Assembly: GCF_000733945.1 (NCBI RefSeq)
Contig: NZ_JPOL01000002.1
Location: forward strand, 2,977,001 to 3,041,000
Source: Flavimarina sp. Hel_I_48
Lineage (GTDB): Bacteria; Bacteroidota; Bacteroidia; Flavobacteriales; Flavobacteriaceae
Length of the DNA: 64,000 nt
Direction: 5' to 3'
Shown: positions 17,796-26,715 of the stretch, piece after piece
How the letters are laid out: every line of letters begins with the position of its first letter
Numbering within the stretch: the stretch's first letter is position 1
Made by a program: the position numbers and the translations under genes
Notes under the pieces: generated by a model
What the model was told of the DNA's origin: nothing
The model's database searches: none
The model's input: only the letters and a program-made list of their open reading frames with translations

Positions 17796-19154
17796 ATGAT
17801 AAAATCCACGAATCCATATAACCAGAAGGAAGTTTTCAGTATTAAAGAGTTTAGTGCAAATGAAGTTGAAGACGCGATAGATCGTGCTGATGCTTTTTTT
17901 CAATCCTGGAAAAAAACCACGTTTGCAGAGCGTAAAGAAAAAATGCTCGCAGCGGCAAAAGAATTGAAGCAAAACAAAAAAGAGTACGCTGAAACCATGA
18001 CTCAGGAAATGGGAAAACCCATTAAACAGGCCATTGCGGAGATTGAAAAATGCGCATGGGTATGTGAGTATTATGCAGAAAATGCCGAAAAACAGCTAAG
18101 TCCTAAAAATATTGAGACTGATGCAGAAAAAAGTTATGTGAGCTACGAACCTTTAGGGGTTGTACTCGCGGTCATGCCTTGGAACTACCCTTACTGGCAA
18201 GTGTTCAGGTTTGCTGCTCCCGCACTCATGGCAGGAAATATTGGCCTGCTGAAACATGCAAGTAATGTGACACATTGTGGTGAAAAAATTCAGCAGATTT
18301 TTGAACGTGCAGGTTTTCCAAAAGATTGTTTTCAACATATGCCATTGGGAAGTGATAAAATAGAAAGCGTAATTAGAAACAAAAAAGTCAAAGCCGTTAC
18401 CCTTACCGGAAGTAAGTCTGCGGGAAGTTCTGTGGCAAGCATTGCCGGGGAAGAAATTAAAAAATCCGTGCTGGAACTGGGCGGTAGTAACGCGCTGGTG
18501 GTCTTTGCGGACTGTAATCTAGAGGAAACCGTAAAAACCTGTGTGCAGGCAAGGTTTCAAAATACGGGGCAGAGCTGTATCGCCGGTAAGCGACTTATAG
18601 TAGAGGAAAGCGTTGCAGATCGTTTTACAGAGAAGTTTGTAAAGGCGGTTAAGGAATTGAAAAGTGGTGACCCCATGGATGAGGAAACTTTTATAGGTAC
18701 AATGGCTCGCGAGGATCTTGCCAAAGATCTTGAAAAACAACTTAAGGATTCTGTTGAAAATGGAGCAAAAATCCTAACGGGTGGAAAACGTGATAAGGCG
18801 TATTTTGAACCTACCGTAGTTGATAAAGTAACTACAGATATGAGTTTGTTTGAAGAAGAAACCTTCGGACCCGTCATAGGGATTACTACTTTTAAAAATG
18901 ACGAAGAAGCCGTGAATATGGTTAACCAATCTGATTTTGGTCTGGGTGTCTCCATTTTTACGGAAGATAGGGATAAGGCTGAGCAGTTGGTGCCACTTTT
19001 TGAGGATGGGGCCGTTTTTGTCAATGAACTTGTAAAAAGTGACCCTCGTTTGCCTTTTGGCGGAACAAAGATTTCGGGTTATGGCCGCGAACTTTCAGAA
19101 GATGGTATTAAAGAGTTTGTTAATAGGAAAACGGTTTATTTTAATTCGTATTAA
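17796..19154 (+). CDS. gabD: NAD(P)-dependent aldehyde (succinate-semialdehyde) dehydrogenase
   Basis: 452 aa. ALDH superfamily with PWNYPYWQVFR at the cofactor cleft, Glu227 (LELGGSNA) as general base and Cys261 (NTGQSCIAGKR) as nucleophile. The short N-terminus and the SNA in place of NP after ELGG are common in succinate-semialdehyde dehydrogenases of the YneI/Sad type, which feed succinate into the TCA cycle. Monocistronic with a strong terminator 40 bp after the stop. Substrate call is by family resemblance; no GABA transaminase gene lies in the window. Confidence 0.88.
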   Translation: MIKSTNPYNQKEVFSIKEFSANEVEDAIDRADAFFQSWKKTTFAERKEKMLAAAKELKQNKKEYAETMTQEMGKPIKQAIAEIEKCAWVCEYYAENAEKQLSPKNIETDAEKSYVSYEPLGVVLAVMPWNYPYWQVFRFAAPALMAGNIGLLKHASNVTHCGEKIQQIFERAGFPKDCFQHMPLGSDKIESVIRNKKVKAVTLTGSKSAGSSVASIAGEEIKKSVLELGGSNALVVFADCNLEETVKTCVQARFQNTGQSCIAGKRLIVEESVADRFTEKFVKAVKELKSGDPMDEETFIGTMAREDLAKDLEKQLKDSVENGAKILTGGKRDKAYFEPTVVDKVTTDMSLFEEETFGPVIGITTFKNDEEAVNMVNQSDFGLGVSIFTEDRDKAEQLVPLFEDGAVFVNELVKSDPRLPFGGTKISGYGRELSEDGIKEFVNRKTVYFNSY

Positions 19155-19193
19155 TTTGTTTGTAAATATCTCATTTCCGATAATTTTTAACCC

Positions 19194-19230
19194 AAAAAAC
19201 CCCGATTTTAGTCGAAAATCGGGGTTTTTT
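19194..19230 (+). terminator. Intrinsic terminator after the aldehyde dehydrogenase
   Basis: Stem CCCCGATTTT / AAAATCGGGG with loop AGTCG, flanked by A6 and T6. Confidence 0.85.
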
Positions 19231-19335
19231 GAATCTATATGCTTTGTCGTTAATGGCGTTTTTTCGTGAAATTAGGTCTGGTTTTTAATACGTTGCCTAT
19301 TATTCGGTAGCGCTATAAAACTTAAATAAGTTCAA

Positions 19336-20061
19336 TTAATAATCGCTCTGGGGAAATTCAAAAATCTTACCGTCAATTTGTGGATTTAGATTGATGTTCT
19401 TGATCTTTATCAGCATATCGCCCTGTTTTATGGTAAAAGGAAATGAAAAACCCTGTACTTTTTGATAATCGCTCAATTCACTAGTTAGATAGTCACCATT
19501 AGGCTTCATTTCTATGATTTTAACTGGATTGAAATTTTGTGTATTAAAATAATAAAAACTTACGTTTTCTACTTTTCGGCCTTCAACGGTCATGGGCTCT
19601 TTGATTATTTTTATTTTAAAGGTCTGCACACTATCAACAGTTTCAATTCCTTCATATTCTAATTGATAATAGTTTTGTTCATAATTGATGACCGGGGATG
19701 GAAAATCATTTAGACTGAGTTTTATGTTGTCTGTGAGTGCCTGGCTTCCCAGCAATGGTATCATGGTCGTAAGGTCTGTTGTCCAGTAGGTTTGACCGTC
19801 AAAAGCCATCTGGGCAAAACGTTTTCCGGCAAAATCGATCATAATGGCCTGCTTTCCAGATTTTGTATTGTAGAGTGTCAAGGGGAGTAAAATATCAGCT
19901 TGCTGAAGAGTCGCGTCCATTTTTGTTGCCCTTAAGGTATCCCAACCGTTTCTGCCTCCGCTTTGTTCAATGTATTTTTCCACGATGTCATTTGCCGCCT
20001 GTGCTTTTGCATCGGTAAATGAAAATAAAAGTGTGATCAATAAAAGGGACAGGTATTTCAT
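19336..20061 (-). CDS. LolA/LppX-like lipoprotein-sorting fold protein
   Basis: 241 aa with a cleavable signal peptide (cut near residue 20, DAKAQ). The mature part begins AANDIVEKYIEQSGG and has alternating beta strands such as MIDFAGKRFAQMAFDGQTYW and FYYFNTQNFNPVKIIEM, the pattern of outer-membrane lipoprotein-sorting-like proteins. Periplasmic; the true ligand is unknown and it is probably not the housekeeping LolA, which is shorter. Single gene with a TACTTTTG box about 25 nt upstream. Confidence 0.75.
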   Translation of the reverse strand: MKYLSLLLITLLFSFTDAKAQAANDIVEKYIEQSGGRNGWDTLRATKMDATLQQADILLPLTLYNTKSGKQAIMIDFAGKRFAQMAFDGQTYWTTDLTTMIPLLGSQALTDNIKLSLNDFPSPVINYEQNYYQLEYEGIETVDSVQTFKIKIIKEPMTVEGRKVENVSFYYFNTQNFNPVKIIEMKPNGDYLTSELSDYQKVQGFSFPFTIKQGDMLIKIKNINLNPQIDGKIFEFPQSDY

Positions 20062-20086
20062 ATTTTAAAATTTACTCTTTATTAGC

Positions 20087-20094
20087 CAAAAGTA
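20087..20094 (-). promoter_or_regulatory. -7 box of the LolA-like gene
   Basis: TACTTTTG on the minus strand, exact TAnnTTTG. A TTG lies 15 bp upstream, shorter than the usual 17-20. Confidence 0.5.
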
Positions 20095-20301
20095 TACCGC
20101 AATTTTAGTCAAAAATTTTGAATGGGCCGCAGTACATCCATGTCTAACGCTAAGTAGTTTTTTTAGTACATTAAAAAAATATTGATGTAGATTTCAGAGA
20201 CGCTGGCCAACCTTACAATAAATCGCGAGAAGCTTTTTGCTTTAAAGTTAAGACTGGGCACGTTTAGGAGCATTGCCTTATATTTACATAAACGCCACGT
20301 T

Positions 20302-21201
20302 ATGCAATTCGGAAAAGTTGAAAATCCGTCACAGATAGATTTTAGTTTGCCAGAGGATCACCCAGATACCATAAAACTACTAAAAACCTTCAAAAAACCG
20401 GAAAAACCCACCGTTTTTGTGGGTTGTGCAAAGTGGAACAAGCAGGATCTCAAGAACTTTTACCCCCGCGGTATAAAGGATGAATTAGAATACTATTCGT
20501 CCCAGTTTAACTCCATAGAATTGAATGCTTCTTTTTATAGGCTTTTTCCAAAAGATCAATTTGAAACCTGGTACAGCAAAACCCCGAAAGACTTCAAATT
20601 TTTCCCCAAGATTACCCGTACCATTAGTCACTCGAAGCGCTTAAAGGACAGTAAACCGCTTATTGAAGAGTATGTTGATCATGTTGTCATGCTCAAAGAA
20701 AAGTTGGGCACTGTTTTTTTGCAGATGCATGACAACTTTCAGCCAAAAAACTGGGACCGTGTAACGGAATTTGTGTCTAATTGGCCCAAGGATCACCCTC
20801 TTGCGTTAGAATTTAGGCATACAGACTGGTTCAACGATACCGAAAATGCAGAACGACTTTATAGTTTATTGCAAGATAATGGTATGTCAAATGTGCTCGT
20901 AGATACTGCCGGTCGGCGGGATATCATGCACATGCGACTTACAAACCAAGAAGCTTTTATACGCTACGTGGGCGCAAACCATCCTAGTGATTACGATAGG
21001 TTAGATGCATGGGTAGAACGTATTGAAAAATGGGTAAAACTTGGTTTGCCGCAGGTGGATTTCTTTATTCATCAGAACAATGAGAAAGAATCACCTTTGC
21101 TTGCAGAATATTTCATTGAAAAAATCAATAAAACATTAGGTCTCCAAATTTCAGTTCCTAAGGGATTGCACGGCACCGATAATTTAAAATTAGATTTATG
21201 A
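20302..21201 (+). CDS. DUF72 family protein
   Basis: 299 aa, predicted TIM-barrel of the DUF72 family: VGCAKWNKQDLKNFYP, YYSSQFNSIELNASFYRLF, FKFFPKITRTISHSKRL, LALEFRHTDWF. The conserved Glu, Arg and His residues suggest an enzyme active site, but no reaction is established. It overlaps the next gene by 4 bp (ATGA), so the two are translationally coupled. A TATATTTA box ends 15 nt before the ATG. Confidence 0.88.
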   Translation: MQFGKVENPSQIDFSLPEDHPDTIKLLKTFKKPEKPTVFVGCAKWNKQDLKNFYPRGIKDELEYYSSQFNSIELNASFYRLFPKDQFETWYSKTPKDFKFFPKITRTISHSKRLKDSKPLIEEYVDHVVMLKEKLGTVFLQMHDNFQPKNWDRVTEFVSNWPKDHPLALEFRHTDWFNDTENAERLYSLLQDNGMSNVLVDTAGRRDIMHMRLTNQEAFIRYVGANHPSDYDRLDAWVERIEKWVKLGLPQVDFFIHQNNEKESPLLAEYFIEKINKTLGLQISVPKGLHGTDNLKLDL

Positions 21202-21704
21202 GCAGAATAATATTAGTTTGTGGAGTTTCTGGCTCCGGCAAGACCACGATAGGCAAGCTTGTTGCGGAGCGAACGGGAATTCCTTTTTATGATGCAGACG
21301 CTTTTCATCCAGAGTCAAATATCAAGAAAATGGCAGCTGGTCATCCGCTCAACGATGCTGATAGGCAGCCCTGGCTAGAAGCTATGGCAGAAGCTATGTC
21401 AAAATGGGAAAACGATAGCGGGGCCGTACTGGGCTGCTCTGCGCTTAAGGAAAAATACAGACAAACCCTTGAAAAAGGCGCTGGCAAGAAAATAATTTGG
21501 ATTATGCTGGAAGGCGATTTTGAGCTTATAAAAGATCGCATGAGCAATCGTAAAAATCATTTTTTTGATGCAGATATGCTACAATCTCAATATGACGCTT
21601 ATGAACGTCCAGACTATGGCTATTTCTTTGATGTAAAATACACTCCGGAAGAAATTGTAGATTCTATAGTGAAAGTCCTAAAAGACAATAACGAACTGGA
21701 GTAA
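21198..21704 (+). CDS. gntK: Gluconokinase
   Basis: 168 aa; phosphorylates gluconate to 6-phosphogluconate with ATP. Walker A GVSGSGKT at 9-16, the GntK-type FYDADAFHPESNIKKM, PLNDADRQPWL, CSALKEKYR and RKNHFFDADMLQSQ segments are all present. Length is standard. Start overlaps the DUF72 stop (ATGA). No gluconate transporter or dehydrogenase is nearby, so the gluconate source is not evident. Confidence 0.95.
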   Translation: MSRIILVCGVSGSGKTTIGKLVAERTGIPFYDADAFHPESNIKKMAAGHPLNDADRQPWLEAMAEAMSKWENDSGAVLGCSALKEKYRQTLEKGAGKKIIWIMLEGDFELIKDRMSNRKNHFFDADMLQSQYDAYERPDYGYFFDVKYTPEEIVDSIVKVLKDNNELE

Positions 21705-22071
21705 TGAATTTTGGATAGCTTTTGGTGTTTGCTAAAATACAGTCTTTTTATTATCTCCAATTCTTTAATTAAGTAATTGGGCTATCTGCGCCAACGACCG
21801 TTCTTGTATTTATGGGGTCAAATTTCCTTTTGGAATGTATAGCGAGAATATAAGGTGTCAAAGCAATCCCAATATGTCTTTTTTTGGTAATTTTCCGCTA
21901 AAAGCATCCGTGGAGCATTTATATAGTGTCAGGAGTAGATTCGTTTGCTTATGTCAATAATAGCGGTTCAAGATTGGTCAAACTATAGCTGGGGCCTTAC
22001 TGAAAGGCAAACCTTTAAATCCTCGTCTAGTGTAACCACCATTATTGCATTTAAAGGCCTGTGTTATTGTC
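21705..22071. other. Gene-free stretch
   Basis: 367 bp between convergent gntK and an mscS-type gene. No terminator with a good stem and T-run, no ORF with a recognisable product, no repeat seen. Confidence 0.5.
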
Positions 22072-23007
22072 TTATTCTTTGGTTTTTCCTTTGATGTTTT
22101 TTTCTTCTGCAGTATCCTGCACCATACGGAATGGAAAATCTTTCTCGCCGCCGTATAACTTTATCTCCTGAATATCTGCTGGCATGTAATAGCCGTTATC
22201 TTCCAGGGCTTCCTTAACCGAACGTACCACATTACCTTTAGTGATAAGTGCCATTCTTCTGAAATCTTTTGTATCTACCCAGAAAAACACTTTTAAGTTT
22301 ACGGTACTGGTCGCGAGTTCATCTTCTATCACAAAATTTTCATGCTCTTCGTCCTCTATAACATCTGGCTGGTTGTGAAGGGCGTCCATCACTGTTTGCT
22401 TTGCGCCCTCGATATTGTCTTCATAGGCGATCCCTATGATAAAGCTCCATCTAAAAAAGCCATCTTCGGTATAATTGGTGACGGGCTGGGTGAGCACATC
22501 ACTATTAGGGATATAAACATCCTTTCCATCAAAGGTTTTCAATTTTGTATATCGAAATTCCAGCGCTTTTACCTTTCCAAAATTACTTCCCACTTCCACG
22601 GTGTCATCCACATCAAAAGGCCGGTTGAAGGAGAGAATAATCCCTGCTATAAAATTCTCACCAATATCCTTAAAAGCAAATCCCAGCACTACGGCACTCG
22701 CTCCGGCAGCTGTTAAAATACCTGCTGCAATACCTTGAAGGCCAGCGGCATTTAGGGCGATCATAATAGAGATTATAATAAATACAACCTTAATGGTCTT
22801 GCCCAGAAAGCGGCTCATCAATGGGTCATTTGTTCGCATGGAAAGGCGTTTGCGCACAAAATTACCTATGACCGCACCTAAGAGTACGCCCAGTATAATG
22901 ATGCCTATCCCTATGGCGATACCTGGGAGTTGGTCTATAAATTTCGCTGAAAAATTGGTAAAGGATTCCGAAATACTTTCGGGATTAGCGGTAGTATTGG
23001 TTTGCAT
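22072..23007 (-). CDS. Small-conductance mechanosensitive channel, MscS-type
   Basis: 311 aa with three N-terminal membrane helices (~28-50, 72-88, 94-118). The third is the Gly/Ala-rich pore helix (IAAGILTAAGASAVVLGFAF), followed by the MscS beta domain (FNRPFDVDDTVEV, YIPNSDVLTQPVTNYT) and an alpha/beta C-terminal domain. It should open under membrane tension to release solutes in hypo-osmotic shock. Length and topology match the canonical E. coli MscS class. The C-terminal tail is Lys/Glu-rich. Upstream on the same strand come an EEP protein and a second, larger channel. Confidence 0.93.
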   Translation of the reverse strand: MQTNTTANPESISESFTNFSAKFIDQLPGIAIGIGIIILGVLLGAVIGNFVRKRLSMRTNDPLMSRFLGKTIKVVFIIISIMIALNAAGLQGIAAGILTAAGASAVVLGFAFKDIGENFIAGIILSFNRPFDVDDTVEVGSNFGKVKALEFRYTKLKTFDGKDVYIPNSDVLTQPVTNYTEDGFFRWSFIIGIAYEDNIEGAKQTVMDALHNQPDVIEDEEHENFVIEDELATSTVNLKVFFWVDTKDFRRMALITKGNVVRSVKEALEDNGYYMPADIQEIKLYGGEKDFPFRMVQDTAEEKNIKGKTKE

Positions 23008-23189
23008 TAAAGTTGGTTTTTTATTGCACGATGTCAGCCTGTACGGGGCACATCATTGATTATTTTTAATAGGGCAAATAACGGATTTTTTGTGAAACCA
23101 GAATTCCTTTAACGTATTCCTACCTATAATTTAATACTGTTCCAAATATTCTTCTGCTATTTCCTTTAGAGTTTTTAGAACAGTAGTTG

Positions 23190-24260
23190 TCAATCATTCT
23201 GGTCCCGATAATCCTCTATTTGTGAGGCTACATTTTTTAATTGCCTTTTGGACGGTGGCTCGGGTAACTGTTCGTTTTTGCCCTTAGGCTCAAAAGAAAG
23301 TTCTGCATAAGAAGGATAATGGTCAGAATTGATATCTGCTCCCATAGCCATTTTTCTTATCCTGAATTCAGGGGAAATAAAAATATGATCCAATGGCCAC
23401 TTCATAAGTGCGGATTTCGCGCTAAAAGTATTGTAAAAACCCCTGCCTATACGGGGGTCGAGTAGTGTGCTCGAAGCTTTAAAAAGAGCCGTGGTATTAG
23501 ACCAGGCAACATCATTAAAATCGCCCATTACAATTACGGGCAGTTTGTTTTGCCTGCTTTTGTGGGATATAATCATCATTTCTGCATCGCGGTCTGACGA
23601 TTTAGGATTATGCTGGGGCATGGGCGGTGTGGGGTGTATCGCATAGATCTGGATGGTATCACCGGTTTTGAGGATTAATTTGGTGTGAATTGAAGGTATT
23701 TCTTTATCAATAATATAATGTACGGTAGGGTCAATAAGTGGCATTTTCGAATATAATGCCATACCGTACGTATTGTCTAACGGGATTTCTTTACGGTAGC
23801 TATAGTTTTTACTCGTATAGGGACGTAGATCATTTAACCATTTCGCGTTCGCTTCACAAAGGAGCAAAATATCAGGATCTTTACTTTTCAATTCATCTAT
23901 GAGAGGTTGTCTCTCCTTATTACTCTGTAATACATTTGAGGTAAAAAGACTCAGGTGCTTTTGAGCATCTTCATGTTCCGCATTTAAAACTTCATAGGGA
24001 TAAAGCGACGTGTAGGGAACTATCTTATTGATCTGATAAACGAAGCACGCAAGCATAATACTTACGAAGAGGTAATCGTGTTTCCATCGAATGTCAAACC
24101 GGAAAAAGTAAAATGCAATTACGATGAAGGTAAATGCGGTAAGCTGTGTATGGGGGAAATCAAATATTCGTATCCACCAGTAATCTGCTGCAATAAGTGG
24201 TATTAAAGTTAATAAAATAGCTAAAATACCTAATGCAAATAGACCTCTTTTTAATGTCAT
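23190..24260 (-). CDS. Membrane-anchored endonuclease/exonuclease/phosphatase-fold protein
   Basis: 356 aa. Three N-terminal hydrophobic segments (~5-27, 35-52, 62-82) precede an EEP catalytic domain: DPDILLLCEANAKW (metal-binding Glu), IYAIHPTPP, VIMGDFNDVAWS (Asp/Asn pair), and NSDHYPSYAELS (catalytic Asp-His). Predicted topology puts the domain outside the cytoplasm, as in other three-helix EEP proteins of Bacteroidota. Substrate unknown: phosphodiester, lipid phosphate or nucleic acid are all possible. It lies between two mechanosensitive channel genes on the same strand, with 182 and 94 bp gaps. Confidence 0.85.
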   Translation of the reverse strand: MTLKRGLFALGILAILLTLIPLIAADYWWIRIFDFPHTQLTAFTFIVIAFYFFRFDIRWKHDYLFVSIMLACFVYQINKIVPYTSLYPYEVLNAEHEDAQKHLSLFTSNVLQSNKERQPLIDELKSKDPDILLLCEANAKWLNDLRPYTSKNYSYRKEIPLDNTYGMALYSKMPLIDPTVHYIIDKEIPSIHTKLILKTGDTIQIYAIHPTPPMPQHNPKSSDRDAEMMIISHKSRQNKLPVIVMGDFNDVAWSNTTALFKASSTLLDPRIGRGFYNTFSAKSALMKWPLDHIFISPEFRIRKMAMGADINSDHYPSYAELSFEPKGKNEQLPEPPSKRQLKNVASQIEDYRDQND

Positions 24261-24354
24261 CCATCTAATTTTTCGGGGATGAATATACGATGATTCTATA
24301 AATTAAGAAAACAAGATAAAAAGTCGCCTGGTTACGTGGGATAATGAAGGTTTT

Positions 24355-25632
24355 TTAATTCATTTTAAATGACCTGTCATCGAGATCTGAACTGGATACT
24401 TCCTCAAAAATTTCGAGTTTAAAATAAGGTACGGCAGCGATAATATGGTCAAAAATATCAGCTTGTATGTGTTCATAAATTTCCCAGCGTTTGTCTTTGC
24501 TGAAGCAAAAAATCTCTATGGGAATACCCTGAGAAGTAGGGGCTAGGTGGCGCACCATTAGAAAAAGATCTTTGTTGATCGCGGGGTTTTCATGTAAAAA
24601 AGCATCAATATAACGCCTAAATATGCCCAAATTTGTCTGATTTCTTCCGTTTATAAGAAGGCTTCGGTCTGCATTCCGAAGTCGGTTAGTACGTTCAAGA
24701 TCCTGTTCGCGATGTTCAATGTAAGGAGCTATAAGCTGAATTTTCTTTAACTCTTCGATGTCCTCGGTTGTTAAAAAGCGTACAGAACGTTGCTTGATAA
24801 AAATTGCCCGCTTAATACGTCTCCCATCACTATCCTGCATTCCACGCCAGTTTTGAAAAGAATCTGCAATCAGACTGTAGGTGGGGATGGTGGTATAGGT
24901 GTTATCAAAATTCTGCACCCGTACCGTTGCAAGGTTAATTTCGGTAACAGTACCATCTGCGCCAAATTTGCTAAACGTGATCCAGTCACCTATACGCACG
25001 ATATCATTGACCGAAACCTGAATGGAGGCCACAAAGCCCATTATGGTATCCTTAAAAATAAGCAACAGTACAGCAGAGGTTGTACCCAGCTGCAGCGCTA
25101 ATTTACCAGCTTCCTTATCAAAAATTTCGAGAATTATAAAAAATGCGGACAGAGACCATAAGAAAAGCATGGTAACCTGAACATAACTCTGTAAGGGTTT
25201 ATCGTGATACTTTTCCTTGGTTTCAAAAAAGCTACGGGATGTACGCAATACGCTACGTAATATTTTGAGTATTAAAATTATTACATAGACATTTATTGCT
25301 TTATTGACCCATAGCAATACCATGGGATGGTTGCCATGTAACATGATGGCAAGTACATATTTTAAGATGTTTATAGGTATAATATGACCTACATACCTTG
25401 GAAAATTGGTAAGGATAAGGTAGTCATCAAAAGTACTCTTGGTCTTATTGGTAAAGGCTTTGAAGAACTCGATCAGCAACCTACGTAAAATCCTGTCAAG
25501 CAGTATAAGGCCAGCAGTTAACAGGAATACGTTGATAAAAATACTTAGTATACCGGCATAGTAGGGATCAAGACCGTAGTCTATGAGCGAGTTGCCAAAA
25601 TCTTGAAAATACTGGTGTAGTCTTTGATGCAT
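24355..25632 (-). CDS. Mechanosensitive channel, large YbdG-like MscS family
   Basis: 425 aa with about five membrane segments before the MscS core. The core reads LALQLGTTSAVLLLIFKDTIMGFVASIQVSVND, then a beta domain with VRIGDWITF and TIPTYSLIADSFQNWRGM. The long insert with IKRAIFIKQRSVRF and the C-terminal FCFSKDKRWEIYEHIQADI resemble E. coli YbdG/MscM, which gives small gating events and links to osmotic adaptation. Own -7 box 24 nt upstream. Distinct from the shorter MscS at 22072. Confidence 0.88.
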   Translation of the reverse strand: MHQRLHQYFQDFGNSLIDYGLDPYYAGILSIFINVFLLTAGLILLDRILRRLLIEFFKAFTNKTKSTFDDYLILTNFPRYVGHIIPINILKYVLAIMLHGNHPMVLLWVNKAINVYVIILILKILRSVLRTSRSFFETKEKYHDKPLQSYVQVTMLFLWSLSAFFIILEIFDKEAGKLALQLGTTSAVLLLIFKDTIMGFVASIQVSVNDIVRIGDWITFSKFGADGTVTEINLATVRVQNFDNTYTTIPTYSLIADSFQNWRGMQDSDGRRIKRAIFIKQRSVRFLTTEDIEELKKIQLIAPYIEHREQDLERTNRLRNADRSLLINGRNQTNLGIFRRYIDAFLHENPAINKDLFLMVRHLAPTSQGIPIEIFCFSKDKRWEIYEHIQADIFDHIIAAVPYFKLEIFEEVSSSDLDDRSFKMN

Positions 25633-25655
25633 TGCCAGTTGTGCTTTTTTGACGG

Positions 25656-25663
25656 CAAAGATA
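25656..25663 (-). promoter_or_regulatory. -7 box of the YbdG-like channel gene
   Basis: TATCTTTG on the minus strand, exact TAnnTTTG, 23 nt before the ATG; no TTG at -33. Confidence 0.5.
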
Positions 25664-25782
25664 CTATAATAAAAATCGAGGAACTATAGAAGAGTGAGAG
25701 AGGAGTTCAAAATTATAAGTATATAAAACCTTATCATGTAGCTTAGTTTGGTTTCTTAAAAAATAGCTTAGCAAAACCCAAT

Positions 25783-25808
25783 AAAAAAGGCTGCCAGTGG
25801 CAGCCTTT
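25783..25808 (-). terminator. Intrinsic terminator after the ferritin-like pair
   Basis: Stem AAAGGCTGCC / GGCAGCCTTT with an AGT loop, and a U-run on the minus strand; 30 bp past the stop at 25838. Confidence 0.85.
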
Positions 25809-25837
25809 AGAAACATTAAATCTTTTAAGATCTAATT

Positions 25838-26677
25838 TTATTGAACAATAAAGAACCCACCTATGGTTAAAACTTCATCCATAGTTAATGGCTCATCAAA
25901 GGCAGCAGTAACTGCATCAGCACCACCAAAATCGCTAAATAATCCAGCGAGATCAACACCACCTTGTTCGGTGTTTTCTTCACCGGCATAAATAGGGGCA
26001 AATGCATCTGGCAATGTATTGTTATTTTGTACAATCCATCCTTTTTCCATACGCATTCTTCTCACTTTTGAAGCATGACGTGCTTCTACAGAATGAATTT
26101 GCAGCGCATAATCAAGCAATGTGTTATCTACCGCTAGTGCTCCAGCTTGTCCTTTGTAAGCACGCACACCAGTATCTTCAAAACCTTGTGCTAATGCCAT
26201 AAATTGAGCATAAGCAGTTTCCTGATCTGCACCATTTTCCATAAAAGGATCTAAACTCAATCCACCTGGACCACCTGTAAAGTCAAATGTTGGCTTTGCA
26301 ATCGCATCAGCTCCTAAAGCATTTACAAGAAACTCTACGTGTGCATCTTCATGTTTGGAAATGGTCTCAAAGACCGTCATATCAGCATCAGAAATGACGC
26401 CGCTATTAAGGCCTTTCTGATAAAATTCCTGCTCAAGATATTCTAGGGTTAATGCAAAATTTAATACGTCTGTAGGACTAGCTTGAAAAGCTGCTGCTGC
26501 CATGGCGCTTGTAGCTGCCCTAGCTTTAGAGCTTGTTGCTGCCAGACCGAAAGGAATGGAGGCAAGGGCAACATTTTTACCCACACTTTTCATTTGTTGA
26601 AAAGAATCTCTTCTTGAACTGGTTTTGGTTAAGGCCTCTCTATTTGAAAGGCTTTCTAAAAGCTTTATAAAATTCAT
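25838..26677 (-). CDS. Exported ferritin-like protein A
   Basis: 279 aa. The N-terminus carries SRRDSF followed by a hydrophobic stretch and an A-rich cleavage region (SKARA), a divergent twin-arginine-type signal. The mature domain is a four-helix bundle with the ferritin-like ligand pattern: LEYLEQEFYQKGL, HEDAHVEFL, GFEDTGVRAY, HSVEARHASKVR. This is the Ferritin_2-type family, whose metal chemistry is not established. It is 38 bp downstream of a second protein of the same family with the same strand and a shared terminator, so the pair should be co-expressed. The sequence ends VLTIGGFFIVQ. Confidence 0.85.
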   Translation of the reverse strand: MNFIKLLESLSNREALTKTSSRRDSFQQMKSVGKNVALASIPFGLAATSSKARAATSAMAAAAFQASPTDVLNFALTLEYLEQEFYQKGLNSGVISDADMTVFETISKHEDAHVEFLVNALGADAIAKPTFDFTGGPGGLSLDPFMENGADQETAYAQFMALAQGFEDTGVRAYKGQAGALAVDNTLLDYALQIHSVEARHASKVRRMRMEKGWIVQNNNTLPDAFAPIYAGEENTEQGGVDLAGLFSDFGGADAVTAAFDEPLTMDEVLTIGGFFIVQ

Positions 26678-26715
26678 AATATTGTCTTTTTTAAAATTAA
26701 TGAGTTAGCTAATCG

